A stretch of 64,000 bases of DNA from Chryseobacterium pennae (GTDB lineage Bacteria; Bacteroidota; Bacteroidia; Flavobacteriales; Weeksellaceae). A model generated the notes under the pieces. That model worked only from the letters and a program-made list of their open reading frames with translations, was not told the DNA's origin and searched no databases. The DNA lies in the NCBI RefSeq assembly GCF_003385515.1, contig NZ_QNVT01000006.1, positions 1 to 64,000 of the forward strand. The letters are read 5' to 3'. Positions within the stretch are counted from its first letter, which is position 1, and each line of letters starts with the position of its first letter. This document shows, in pieces, positions 55,271 to 63,533 of this stretch. A program made the translations under genes and the position numbers.

Positions 55271-55288
55271 ATCACAAAGATATGGATT
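55264..55288. promoter_or_regulatory. 10-bp dyad over the dinB start, with -7 box
   Basis: AATCCATATC at 55264-55273 and GATATGGATT at 55279-55288 are exact inverted arms around ACAAA. On the minus strand TATCTTTG (55282-55275) fits a -7 box only 5 bases before the ATG, so the transcript may be leaderless. Both features are conserved as a diverged copy at 56274-56298. Confidence 0.4.
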
Positions 55289-55312
55289 CCTGTATATTCA
55301 TAGATTGTTTAC

Positions 55313-55768
55313 TTATACCTGTAATCTCATTATGACTTCCAGTGTTTCGAAACCTGATTTTTCATAGGCGCTTATTGCTTTTTGATTTGAGCTGTATGCT
55401 TCTAATCTTATTTCAGAAATATTTTTTTCTTTTGCCCATTGAGTAAGTTCTAGGATTATCATTTGATTGATTCCTTTTCCTCTGTATTCTGGTTTCACGT
55501 ACATGAAACCGAGATAAGCGTATTTTTTAAAACTATAAAAATTCCTTTCTATTTCCTTTATCATTGCATATCCTGATGCAACTATTTCATTATTTATTTC
55601 AGCAATTATAAGATTTGCATCTTCTGATGTAATTAAAAAATTTAAATCATAATAATTAACTTTATTTCCAATTAGAGTTTTGTTAAAAGGCCTTTCTGCT
55701 GAAATGACAGCCTGTTCAAATTCTAAAAGTACTTTTAAATCTTGTTCTTGTGCTTTCCTTAATACCAT
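55313..55768 (-). CDS. GNAT acetyltransferase, duplicated copy 1
   Basis: The ATG at 55768 gives 151 residues, the same length as its paralogue at 56456; a TTG seven codons upstream is rejected. The acetyl-CoA motif YVKPEYRGKGINQMI is at about residues 90-105. About half of residues match the second copy, with blocks SAERPFN-TLI, YYDLN, IASGYA-IK and AYLGFMYVKPEYRGKGIN. Substrate unknown. It lies 42 bases upstream of dinB. Confidence 0.92.
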   Translation of the reverse strand: MVLRKAQEQDLKVLLEFEQAVISAERPFNKTLIGNKVNYYDLNFLITSEDANLIIAEINNEIVASGYAMIKEIERNFYSFKKYAYLGFMYVKPEYRGKGINQMIILELTQWAKEKNISEIRLEAYSSNQKAISAYEKSGFETLEVIMRLQV

Positions 55769-55789
55769 GTTTTTCGTGTTATTTTTCAA

Positions 55790-56193
55790 AGAGTTTTATA
55801 TCTGGATGATTTTCCTGTGTAGTTTCTTGATATTGTATTGAAATATTATTTCAGCAGATTATTTAAGAATAAAAACAGGTAGTTTGTATTTTATTCTTAA
55901 ATATGAGATGGTAAATCATGAAAGAACACTTATAAGTATTTATAGGTGTATTATTTTAAGTAAAAATAAATATATTAAATGAAAATATATCCAAGTTAAG
56001 GGACTTATTTTTAAATGTTACAAAAATATAATATTTAAGTAAGATTATGTACTCAGACAGTTTATGATTATTGATAAATCAAAGAAATAGGTAAGACTTT
56101 TACTGTAGATAATTAATGAATAGTTCTTATATAATAGCTGTTAACTGATTTGATATCCGTAATGTTAGATATTTGATAGCAATGAGTTTTCGT
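55790..56193. other. Gene-free AT-rich gap inside the duplication
   Basis: About 400 bases between the two GNAT copies and before the dinB remnant hold no supported gene. The sequence is very AT-rich and has no strong hairpin. It may hold decayed sequence from the duplication. Confidence 0.5.
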
Positions 56194-56280
56194 TTAAGGA
56201 ATTATTATACTCTCTACAGAAATATAAAATAGGTCCATATCCACATGAATAATTTTTCGAAGCGGCAAAGAAAAATCCAT
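56194..56280 (-). pseudogene. Remnant of the dinB 5' end left by tandem duplication
   Basis: The minus strand at 56280 repeats the first codons of dinB: MDFSLPLRKIIHVDMD is identical, then LFYISVES replaces AFYASVEQ and a stop follows at codon 29. Over the 80 bases 56221-56300 against 55211-55290 I count about 10 mismatches. The fragment lacks everything after the first motif, so it is non-functional. Confidence 0.9.
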
Positions 56281-56302
56281 ATTGCGAAGATATGGATTCC
56301 AT

Positions 56303-56455
56303 TATTTATAAAAGGGAAGCAAGAAGCTGGAAGAGGGAAGTTAATAAGGTCGATATAAAAGTATGACCAATTGATTGAAAAGTAATTAAAATGATATTTG
56401 GTTGTTGGTAACACTTAGATTACTTCCAGCCTCTATCTTCCCGCTTTCCGCCTTC
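56303..56455. repeat. Inverted-repeat element inserted beside GNAT copy 2
   Basis: Imperfect inverted ends, GGGAAGCAAGAAGCTGGAAG near 56314-56333 and the complement of GGGAAGATAGAGGCTGGAAG near 56422-56441, flank about 90 bases. The distance from the dinB start to the GNAT stop is 133 bases longer in this copy than in the other, so an element of about this size was inserted or lost after the duplication. It encodes nothing. Confidence 0.5.
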
Positions 56456-56911
56456 TTACGGTTTCAGTCTCATCGTAAGAAGATGAGGTTCGAAACCTGC
56501 TTTTTCATAAGCTTTTACAGCAGATTCATTTTCAGCGTAAACATCCAGTCTTACTTCTGAAACATCTCTGGATTTTGCCCAGCTGATAAGTTCATCAGTA
56601 ATTATTTTATTGATTCCTTTCCCTCTGTATTCCGGCTTTACATACATAAAGCCTAAGTAAGCATAGTTTTTAAATTTATTATAATCCTTCTCTGAATTTT
56701 TAATAAGCGCATACCCGGATGCAATAATTTCATCATGGTCTTCTACAACAATTAAAGTGGCATCTGATGATTGTATGAATTCATTCAGATCATAATAATG
56801 AATTTCACCATCAATTAAAGTACTGTTAAAAGGTCTTTCTGCAGAAACAATGCCCTGCTCAAAAGTTGAAAGGATTTCTAAGTCCTGCGCTGTGGCTTCT
56901 CTTGTGATCAT
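56456..56911 (-). CDS. GNAT acetyltransferase, duplicated copy 2
   Basis: The 151-residue protein matches copy 1 throughout, with MKP-like motif YVKPEYRGKGINKIITDEL and C-terminal SAVKAYEKAGFEPHLLTMRL. The copies are diverged by about half their residues, so the duplication is old or they evolve fast. It is a small soluble acetyltransferase of unknown substrate. A hairpin upstream (56928-56968) separates it from the TlpA-like gene. Confidence 0.92.
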   Translation of the reverse strand: MITREATAQDLEILSTFEQGIVSAERPFNSTLIDGEIHYYDLNEFIQSSDATLIVVEDHDEIIASGYALIKNSEKDYNKFKNYAYLGFMYVKPEYRGKGINKIITDELISWAKSRDVSEVRLDVYAENESAVKAYEKAGFEPHLLTMRLKP

Positions 56912-56927
56912 GGTATAAAAAATAAAT

Positions 56928-56968
56928 GAAGTTTAAACATTCCGTTTTTTATGGGATGTTTAAACTTC
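56928..56968 (-). terminator. Terminator of the TlpA-like gene
   Basis: A 16-bp stem with one T-G pair (arms 56928-56943 and 56953-56968, GAAGTTTAAACAT core) lies after the TlpA-like stop on the minus strand and is followed there by a T-rich stretch. Confidence 0.75.
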
Positions 56969-56989
56969 AGGGTTTTGATGTTTTAAAAA

Positions 56990-57505
56990 TTATTTTAAAA
57001 GATTATCTATGGTTTGCTGAATCTCAGGATCTTCAGGAGAAATAGCATAATATTTTGCAATAGCAGATTTCTGATCAATAATCATATATCTTGGGATCCA
57101 GTTCAGGTCCACATAATTGTTGAAATCATTTTTCCAGCCGGAAGCAAACCAATAATTATCTTTTTCCTTCATATTGAATCTTACAAGGCTCTTATCAAAG
57201 CCTTCTTTAGATCTTTCCAGTGATAGGAACACAAAGTCAACGTTTGGATTGTTTTTTTCTAATATTTCAGCTTTTGGAAGTGCCTGAAGACAGTCTCTGC
57301 ACCATCCGGCCCAAAAATCAATTACTAAAACTTTTCCTTTATGCTGATTCAGAATTTCCTCGATGGTAATCGCTTTTCCATCCTCATCTTCCAGCTTTTG
57401 TTTTAAAGCTTCTTTGGAAAATCCGGTTTTAAGAGCAGTAGGAATTTTTTGTGCATAGCTCAGTCCGAACAGACCTACCATAAAAATTAATAACAACTTT
57501 CTCAT
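56990..57505 (-). CDS. TlpA-like thioredoxin-fold protein
   Basis: The 171-residue protein has a signal peptide (about 1-18, ending LSYAQ) and a thioredoxin fold with the redox motif WAGWCRDC (Cys69 and Cys72) and a cis-Pro segment LNWIPRYMII. It is a TlpA/ResA-like periplasmic disulfide oxidoreductase. Partners are unknown; small flavobacterial members often act in cytochrome maturation or oxidative stress. It is monocistronic. Confidence 0.9.
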   Translation of the reverse strand: MRKLLLIFMVGLFGLSYAQKIPTALKTGFSKEALKQKLEDEDGKAITIEEILNQHKGKVLVIDFWAGWCRDCLQALPKAEILEKNNPNVDFVFLSLERSKEGFDKSLVRFNMKEKDNYWFASGWKNDFNNYVDLNWIPRYMIIDQKSAIAKYYAISPEDPEIQQTIDNLLK

Positions 57506-57523
57506 TCTACAATTTCATTTACA

Positions 57524-57544
57524 CAAAACTAAGCAATGCATTGC
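57524..57544 (-). promoter_or_regulatory. -7 box and 12-bp palindrome before the TlpA-like gene
   Basis: On the minus strand TAGTTTTG (57531-57524) matches TAnnTTTG. Just upstream lies the perfect palindrome GCAATGCATTGC (57533-57544), which overlaps the promoter region and could be an operator. Confidence 0.4.
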
Positions 57545-57670
57545 AATCTGAGATTGATTTTTGATGAATTGGGAAAAATTTATATTATTGACAATTTCTA
57601 TGAATATTGTATAGATCAAGGATAAACTCTCTCCGAGAGTAAACGTTAATTTTTAGAAAGAATATTTTTT

Positions 57671-57707
57671 GCCACGGATGCCCGAATTTTTTCATTTTAT
57701 TCGTGGC
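57671..57707. repeat. Short inverted repeat GCCACG...CGTGGC
   Basis: GCCACGGAT at 57671-57679 pairs with ATTCGTGGC at 57699-57707 with one mismatch. Sequences of this kind recur between genes in flavobacterial genomes, from memory. The rest of the gap 57545-57754 holds nothing else I can name. Confidence 0.45.
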
Positions 57708-57754
57708 TATAAATAAAGATTTTAAAATATTTTTTGAGATTGAAACAGAGGTTC

Positions 57755-58570
57755 CTATTGGTAATTTTTAATCAAGCCTTTCACTACGGTAATTACATTC
57801 GGCATTGCTTTATTTGCGGCATTTAAAACTTCTTCATGAGAAACAGCAAAAGCAATGTCTGGCCCGCCAAGATCAGTAATTACAGACATACAGAATGCAT
57901 CCATTCCCATGTGTCTGGCAACAATTACTTCAGGAACGGTACTCATTCCTACCATATCACCACCGATGGCTTTAATCATTCCGTATTCGGCCGGAGTTTC
58001 AAAAGTAGGGCCTTGCAGGGCAACATAAATTCCCTGATGGATTTTAATATTGTTTTCTGCAGCAGCCTGTTCGGCTACCGCAATCATTTTTTTGTTGTAA
58101 GGTTCGCTCATATCCACAAATCGTGGTCCAAGCTCGTCGATATTTTTGCCACGAAGCGGATGTTCAGGCATCATATTGATGTGATCTTTTAAAATAACGA
58201 TATCTGCAATACTGTAGTCAGGATTTACGCCGCCACAGGCATTGGAAAGAATAAGATTTTTAATTCCCAATAGATGAAAAACTCTGATCGGAAAAGTTAC
58301 AGTTTCCATAGAATGCCCTTCATAATAATGAAAACGGCCACTCATCATCAATACTTTTTTCCCTTCCAGTATTCCATAGATAAGCTTTCCGGTATGTCCT
58401 ACCACAGTAGTCTGTGGAAAATTGGGGATATCTTTGTATTCTAAAATATGGATGGGTTCTACTTCATTCTGCAGTTTACCAAGTCCGGATCCTAAAACAA
58501 CAGCAAAATCAGGAGTTTCCTGAATGATCTTTCTAATGAAATCAGCTGTCTCATGAATTTTTTCTAACAT
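57755..58570 (-). CDS. punA: Purine-nucleoside phosphorylase
   Basis: The 271-residue protein is a class I trimeric phosphorylase: GSGLGKL phosphate site at about residues 27-33, MSGRFHYYEGHSME, NACGGVNPDYSIADI, and GPTFETPAEYGMIKAIGGDMVGMST. It cleaves inosine and guanosine with phosphate for purine salvage. It overlaps the lpxK gene by 20 bases and is downstream of it, so they form an operon despite unrelated functions. Confidence 0.95.
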   Translation of the reverse strand: MLEKIHETADFIRKIIQETPDFAVVLGSGLGKLQNEVEPIHILEYKDIPNFPQTTVVGHTGKLIYGILEGKKVLMMSGRFHYYEGHSMETVTFPIRVFHLLGIKNLILSNACGGVNPDYSIADIVILKDHINMMPEHPLRGKNIDELGPRFVDMSEPYNKKMIAVAEQAAAENNIKIHQGIYVALQGPTFETPAEYGMIKAIGGDMVGMSTVPEVIVARHMGMDAFCMSVITDLGGPDIAFAVSHEEVLNAANKAMPNVITVVKGLIKNYQ

Positions 58571-59579
58571 AATCTAAGATGATTTGATTGAATTCTTCCT
58601 TCTTATCAATAATGACATTGATAGGCCAGTAGTAAACAATTTCTCTAAGATAATCAAAAGTTTTCAGACGAACATAATCTTTCTCTGTGGTTAATATCAG
58701 CTTATATTCTCCTAATTTTTTATACTCCGCAAGGATTTTTTTAATATCATCATCCGTAAAATTATGATGATCTCTGAATTTCAGATGGGTAACCCTTTTT
58801 GAAAATTTTGCCAGATGTTCCAGTAATGGTTTAGGATTCGCAATTCCGGTGATCAGTAAAATATCGTAATAGTTCAGGTTATTATCCGGAAGCATTTTAT
58901 CTTTTCCGTATACATTTTCATCATAACCGATAGATGAAAAGAATACTTTTTGGTTATAAGAAGGTCTGATTCTTGAAATATAATACCTTTTGGTTTCCTC
59001 CGTCAGTTCATCAGGACATTTGCTGACCATAATGATATCTGCTCTCCTTGAGCCCGCTCTGGATTCTCTAAGGTCTCCGGCAGGAAGAAGATAGTCTTTA
59101 AAAAACGGATCATTAAAATCAGTCATCAGAATATTGAACCCTGCTTTGATCGCACGGTGCTGCATTGCATCATCAAGGATCAAGGCTCCAAGATCCATGT
59201 CTTCGATTACTTTTTTGGCTCCGGGAACACGTTCTTCTGAAACGGCAATGACAAAACGGTTTTTAAAACGTTCAAAAAGCTGCATCGCTTCATCCCCTAC
59301 AATCTTGTAGTTGCTTTCATAATTCGTTACTTCATAGCCTTTGGTAAGCCTTCCGTAACCTCGTGAAAGAACTCCGGTTCTGTAATGTTTGGATAAATAC
59401 TGGGCAAGATACATCACCATTGGTGATTTTCCGCTTCCGCCTACGGAGAGGTTTCCGACATTGATTATCGGTGTTTTAAATTTCGTTGATTTAAAAATCC
59501 CCAGATCATACATTGTGTTTCGGATACCCGTTACCATATGATAAGCAAGGGAAAAAGGATAAAGGTACCATCTTTTCAT
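58551..59579 (-). CDS. lpxK: Tetraacyldisaccharide 4'-kinase
   Basis: The 342-residue inner-membrane-associated kinase adds the 4'-phosphate in lipid A synthesis. It has the N-terminal hydrophobic anchor (about 1-20), the P-loop GGSGKSP at residues 47-53, then LILDDAMQHR with the DDGFQH-like motif, and LLPAGDLRE. It is divergent from truA. It overlaps the phosphorylase gene by 20 bases. Confidence 0.95.
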   Translation of the reverse strand: MKRWYLYPFSLAYHMVTGIRNTMYDLGIFKSTKFKTPIINVGNLSVGGSGKSPMVMYLAQYLSKHYRTGVLSRGYGRLTKGYEVTNYESNYKIVGDEAMQLFERFKNRFVIAVSEERVPGAKKVIEDMDLGALILDDAMQHRAIKAGFNILMTDFNDPFFKDYLLPAGDLRESRAGSRRADIIMVSKCPDELTEETKRYYISRIRPSYNQKVFFSSIGYDENVYGKDKMLPDNNLNYYDILLITGIANPKPLLEHLAKFSKRVTHLKFRDHHNFTDDDIKKILAEYKKLGEYKLILTTEKDYVRLKTFDYLREIVYYWPINVIIDKKEEFNQIILDYVRKNS

Positions 59580-59586
59580 ACGAATG

Positions 59587-59594
59587 CAAAAATA
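59587..59594 (-). promoter_or_regulatory. -7 box of lpxK, close to the start codon
   Basis: On the minus strand TATTTTTG (59594-59587) is only 7 bases from the lpxK ATG at 59579, so the leader would be very short. Confidence 0.4.
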
Positions 59595-59660
59595 GGAATT
59601 TTCATAAGCATTGGAGTAATATTCTCAAAGAGTTTTCAACAAATATTTGTTAAATTAAAG

Positions 59661-59668
59661 TATTTTTG
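59661..59668 (+). promoter_or_regulatory. -7 box of truA
   Basis: TATTTTTG matches TAnnTTTG and is 18 bases before the TTG start at 59687. It overlaps the TTG at 59666, which rules that codon out as a start. Confidence 0.5.
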
Positions 59669-59686
59669 TGGAGTTATAATAATACT

Positions 59687-60418
59687 TTGAGATACTTTAT
59701 AGAATTTTCTTACAACGGAAAGAATTATTTCGGCTATCAGATACAGCCGGACGCTATTTCCGTGCAGGAAGAACTGGAAAAAGCCCTTTCCACCATTTTA
59801 AGAGAAGAGATTAAAACTACCGGTGCCGGAAGAACGGACACAGGTGTTCATGCCAAAAAAATATTTGCTCATTTTGATACGGAGCTGGAATTGAGTGATG
59901 AACTTCCACGAAGACTGAACAGTTTTCTTCCACCGGATATTTCCATTGAAAGAATTTTTAGGGTGAAAAATGATTTTCACGCCCGTTTTGACGCTACCTA
60001 CAGAACCTACGAATATTATATTTCGTTGGAAAAAAATCCGTTCACCCAGGAATCTGCCTGGCAGCACTGGAAAAGGTCTTTAGATATCGATAAAATGAAT
60101 GAAGCATGTAAGATCCTTTTTGAATATGAGGATTTTACCAGTTTTGCCAAATTAAAAACCGATAATAAAACGAACATCTGCAAAATGTATATCGCAAAAT
60201 GGGAACAGAATGGAGCTGAACTGAAGTTTACTGTTTCTGCCAACCGTTTTCTTAGAAATATGGTTCGTGCTATTGTGGGAACGATGGTAGAGGTCGGTAC
60301 AGGAAAATTAAAACCGGAAGACCTCCGAAGAGTCATTGAAGATAAAAACCGTAATGCTGCCGGAACTTCTGCTCCTGCCCATGGATTGTATCTTGTGGAT
60401 GTAGGGTACGAATTTTAA
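59687..60418 (+). CDS. truA: tRNA pseudouridine(38-40) synthase TruA
   Basis: I choose the TTG at 59687 as the start, giving 243 residues (M)RYFIEFSYNGKNYFGYQ; the earlier TTG at 59666 lies in the -7 box and adds seven residues with no family match. Motif GAGRTDTGVHA carries the catalytic Asp, and RYFIEFSYNG, RTYEYYIS, RFLRNMVR and the terminal APAHGLYL complete the family pattern. It modifies U38-U40 in the anticodon arm. No ATG is available in the region. Confidence 0.93.
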   Translation: MRYFIEFSYNGKNYFGYQIQPDAISVQEELEKALSTILREEIKTTGAGRTDTGVHAKKIFAHFDTELELSDELPRRLNSFLPPDISIERIFRVKNDFHARFDATYRTYEYYISLEKNPFTQESAWQHWKRSLDIDKMNEACKILFEYEDFTSFAKLKTDNKTNICKMYIAKWEQNGAELKFTVSANRFLRNMVRAIVGTMVEVGTGKLKPEDLRRVIEDKNRNAAGTSAPAHGLYLVDVGYEF

Positions 60419-60441
60419 ATAAAAACTAAAAAACTATAGTC

Positions 60442-60795
60442 ATGTTATCAATTCTTATTCTTATTGGAGCTTACCGGTATTATGCACGGTTAGCAGAAAA
60501 ATTCGGAAAAATGAAATGGCATCTGGGGCTTCTGGCTATAGGAGTTTACCTGGGAACTCAGATTATTTTAGGAATGTCTTACGGTGTTTATTTAGCTTCC
60601 ACTGATCCAGAGGCTGTAAATAATGTAAGTTATACAGGTTTTTCTGCGGCTAATCTGGTAGGTTGGCTACTTTCTCTTCTTGCAGTATGGGGTGTTTATC
60701 TGCTTCTTGAAAGAAAATATAAGCAAGAGAATCTGCAAAAGCCCTCTATAGAAATTCAACAGATCAGTAAGGTTTCGGAAGAATCGCAGAATTAA
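60442..60795 (+). CDS. Small membrane protein
   Basis: The 117-residue protein has an N-terminal hydrophobic segment (about 1-10), a second at about 27-47 and a third at about 70-88, then a charged C-terminal tail ending EESQN. No named family is recognised. It is 23 bases after truA and probably cotranscribed with it. The cytoplasmic tail is rich in Lys, Glu and Gln. Confidence 0.75.
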   Translation: MLSILILIGAYRYYARLAEKFGKMKWHLGLLAIGVYLGTQIILGMSYGVYLASTDPEAVNNVSYTGFSAANLVGWLLSLLAVWGVYLLLERKYKQENLQKPSIEIQQISKVSEESQN

Positions 60796-60926
60796 AAACA
60801 AACCTTTCAACATACTCAATAAAAATGAGGGTAATTGCGAAAGATATTCATTCTGTAAATGATAGGTATCTTACATTTTCTATAACGATTTGCAAAAGTT
60901 GTACGGGCTGACAATTTATAAAGTCT

Positions 60927-60934
60927 TATTTTTG
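60927..60934 (+). promoter_or_regulatory. -7 box of the ABC exporter gene
   Basis: TATTTTTG followed by CATAG matches the Bacteroidetes box. The nearest upstream TTG (60899-60901) is 25 bases away, slightly too far. Confidence 0.4.
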
Positions 60935-60968
60935 CATAGAATTTTAATTCTTTTCTTCGATTCGTATA

Positions 60969-62723
60969 ATGAAAAAACAAGATACCTGGGGAATTGTAAA
61001 AAGGCTGTTCTTTATCGGAATGAAGTTTCGATCTTGGTTCATCCTTACTTTAGTAATTTCCGTAATACTCTCAATAGTTTCTACTTATAGACCATACCTT
61101 ACCATGAATGTGGTGGATAATGACATCACAAAGCTACAGGACAAAGCTTTGATGATGAAACATATCTATATCCTTGTGGGATTGGTATTTGCCGAGACGG
61201 TTTTAAACTTTTTCCTGGTTTATTTTTCAAACTTTATCTCACAGAATGTAATCCGGGACATTAGAGAGCGATTATACTCTAAACTGATTTACTTTAAAAC
61301 ATCTTTTTTTGATAAAACTCCTATCGGTCAGTTGGTAACCCGTGCTGTAGGAGACGTAGAAACCATTGCAACAGTATACACGGATGGATTTCTAATGGTT
61401 TTTGGAGATATTCTGAGAATTGTATTTGTATTGATTATGATGTTCAGTACAAACGTTCATCTGAGTTATATTACCTTGGCCATTCTGCCTTTAATGGTGG
61501 TGATTACAAGATTTTTCCAGAAAAGGCTTAAAAAAGCTTTTGGTGATGAAAGAAACTGGACATCAACACAAAATTCTTTTGTACAGGAAAGGCTGGCAGG
61601 AATGCCCATTATTCAGGTATTCAACAGACAGGAATCTGAGTTTAAAAAATTTGATGATATCAATATTACGCTGAAAGGAGCATTGCTGAGAACTGTTTTC
61701 ATTTTCTCATTATTCTTCCCGGTAGTAGAACTTATTTCCTCATTATTTATAGGATTTATCCTGTTTTATGGAGGATATATTACCATCAGTGCCGGAGTAG
61801 TCATTGCTTTTATACAGTATATATCCATGCTGATCCGTCCTTTAAGACAGATTGCAGACCGTTTCAATAATATCCAGAGAGGAATTGTAGGCGCCGAAAG
61901 AGTATTGGGATTAATGGATGAAGAAAATTCTATGACCAATACAGGAACAGTGAAAAAAGATCACTTTGCCGGTAAAATTGAATTCCAGAAAGTGCATTTT
62001 GCTTATGATGAAAAGCAGGAAGTATTGAAAGGTATTGATTTTAAAGTAAATCCCGGAGAAACAGTGGCCATTGTAGGAGCTACAGGAGCCGGAAAATCTA
62101 CAATTATCAGCTTGATCACAAGATTGTATGATATCAATTCAGGAAATATTCTTATTGATGATGTGGATTTAAAAGATTATGAACTTTATAATCTGAGAAG
62201 CCATATTGGGGTGGTATTGCAGGATGTTTTTCTGTTCCACGGAAGTATTTTTGAAAATCTGGCGTTTGGTGATGATAGTATTACACTGGAAAAAATAAAA
62301 GCAGGTGCTAAGGAAATTGAAGTAGATCAGTTTATTGAGAAACTTCCGGGTGGTTATGACTATGTGGTAAGTGAAAGAGGCTCTTCAATCTCTTTAGGGC
62401 AAAGACAATTGCTGTCGTTCCTGAGAGCTTATCTGTCTGATCCTAAAATTTTAATTCTGGATGAAGCTACTTCTTCTATTGACCATGAAAGTGAAAAACT
62501 GATTCAGCGAGCTACGGAAAAAATTACCAAAAACAGAACCTCTATCATTATTGCCCACAGGCTTTCCACGATTGAAAAGGCGGATAAGATCATTGTGATG
62601 GAGCACGGTAAAATTGTTGAAGAAGGAAAGCATCTGGAACTTCTGGATAGAAATGGATATTATGCCACTCTTTACAAAGCACAGCTTCGACATGAAGTGG
62701 AACTTGAAGAAGAAAAGAAGTAA
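60969..62723 (+). CDS. ABC transporter, fused permease and ATPase (MsbA-like)
   Basis: The 584-residue half-transporter has six transmembrane segments in about residues 18-300 and an ATPase domain at about 340-575. Walker A GATGAGKST is at residues 370-378, the signature reads SISLGQ in place of LSGGQ, Walker B is ILILDEATSS, and the H-loop is IIAHRL. It functions as a homodimeric or heterodimeric exporter; lipid, peptide or drug substrates are possible. It is not obviously linked to the GG-leader peptide, which lies 8 kb away and lacks a peptidase domain partner. Confidence 0.93.
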   Translation: MKKQDTWGIVKRLFFIGMKFRSWFILTLVISVILSIVSTYRPYLTMNVVDNDITKLQDKALMMKHIYILVGLVFAETVLNFFLVYFSNFISQNVIRDIRERLYSKLIYFKTSFFDKTPIGQLVTRAVGDVETIATVYTDGFLMVFGDILRIVFVLIMMFSTNVHLSYITLAILPLMVVITRFFQKRLKKAFGDERNWTSTQNSFVQERLAGMPIIQVFNRQESEFKKFDDINITLKGALLRTVFIFSLFFPVVELISSLFIGFILFYGGYITISAGVVIAFIQYISMLIRPLRQIADRFNNIQRGIVGAERVLGLMDEENSMTNTGTVKKDHFAGKIEFQKVHFAYDEKQEVLKGIDFKVNPGETVAIVGATGAGKSTIISLITRLYDINSGNILIDDVDLKDYELYNLRSHIGVVLQDVFLFHGSIFENLAFGDDSITLEKIKAGAKEIEVDQFIEKLPGGYDYVVSERGSSISLGQRQLLSFLRAYLSDPKILILDEATSSIDHESEKLIQRATEKITKNRTSIIIAHRLSTIEKADKIIVMEHGKIVEEGKHLELLDRNGYYATLYKAQLRHEVELEEEKK

Positions 62724-62780
62724 TAAAGAAAGAAATATAGGATTTATTAAGAAATCTCTAGTTCAATATTTGAAATACAT

Positions 62781-62822
62781 AATGGCTTAGAAAATAGTTG
62801 AGAAACTATGCTCTAAGCCATT
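62781..62822. terminator. Cruciform-like terminator between convergent genes
   Basis: Outer arms AATGGCTTAG (62781-62790) and CTAAGCCATT (62813-62822) enclose an inner stem ATAGTT (62794-62799) with AACTAT (62804-62809). It ends the ABC gene and the convergent lipoprotein gene. Confidence 0.75.
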
Positions 62823-62830
62823 ATAATTTA

Positions 62831-63346
62831 TTAATTAATGTCAGATAAAATCGTATAATTTGAAATGTTATTAACATTTTGAACCGCAGCCATACTGAAT
62901 TTATAAGCATTGAAAATCTCCATGCTGACAATCCATCTCAAGGTATTACCCTCTCTAAAATAAAATTTTCCGGTTGTAACATCATGAATTAAACCATTAT
63001 CTACAAGTAATGGACTGTCAAATCCTTTTGCGGTAAGGACTGTAGCTTCCATACGTGAATTAAAAGTATATCTGAAAGTCTTAGGTGAAGTAAACAGACC
63101 ATTCCATGTCATTTCTGAAGCAACATGCCTCCAGCTTCCTCTGAAAAGAATGCAAAAGTATACATTTCCATTTTCAGTTACTTTAATAAAATCTCCGTTT
63201 TTACTGGATATGGGTTCTCTAACTCCTTTTGCCTGACTTTGAGTCGTAGATTTTGTTGGTGATGTCAATACAGTGTTTTCATTGTCATCATTAGAACAAG
63301 AAAGGGTGAGTAGTGCCAGAAATGAAGCACAAATAATTTTTTTCAT
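62831..63346 (-). CDS. Hypothetical lipoprotein
   Basis: The ATG at 63346 gives 171 residues; an upstream frame to 63379 has no signal and is rejected. The lipobox is TLSC (Cys17), followed by a low-complexity Ser/Thr/Asn linker. The remaining 130 residues are beta-rich (FRYTFNSRMEATVLTAKG, REGNTLRWIVSMEIF). I recognise no family. It has its own promoter box and a hairpin at the end. Confidence 0.82.
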   Translation of the reverse strand: MKKIICASFLALLTLSCSNDDNENTVLTSPTKSTTQSQAKGVREPISSKNGDFIKVTENGNVYFCILFRGSWRHVASEMTWNGLFTSPKTFRYTFNSRMEATVLTAKGFDSPLLVDNGLIHDVTTGKFYFREGNTLRWIVSMEIFNAYKFSMAAVQNVNNISNYTILSDIN

Positions 63347-63376
63347 AGAAATTAGTCTATTATTTATTTTAAACCT

Positions 63377-63416
63377 CAAAGATATATGTTTTAAATTATT
63401 TTATCACCATTTGGTG
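63377..63416 (-). promoter_or_regulatory. Promoter region of the lipoprotein with dyad
   Basis: On the minus strand TATCTTTG (63384-63377) fits the -7 box. A dyad CACCATTTGGTG at 63405-63416, arms CACCA and TGGTG, lies about 20 bases upstream and may be an operator. Confidence 0.4.
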
Positions 63417-63533
63417 TAATATGATATCTTTATTTCTTTTTACAGCGGCATAAAGTATCAGTGTAATATTCAATAATAATATCAAAGTTTTTCGATTTTT
63501 TTATTTTCCAAAAAAAGATTCAATATTACTATT

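Noticed and set aside
56214..56414. 66-codon minus-strand frame over the dinB remnant
   Set aside because: It is out of frame with the dinB copy and crosses the inverted-repeat element; the remnant frame explains the sequence better.
60969..62723. ABC exporter as the transporter for the GG-leader peptide
   Set aside because: It has no N-terminal C39 peptidase domain and lies 8 kb away behind unrelated housekeeping genes, so no link can be claimed.
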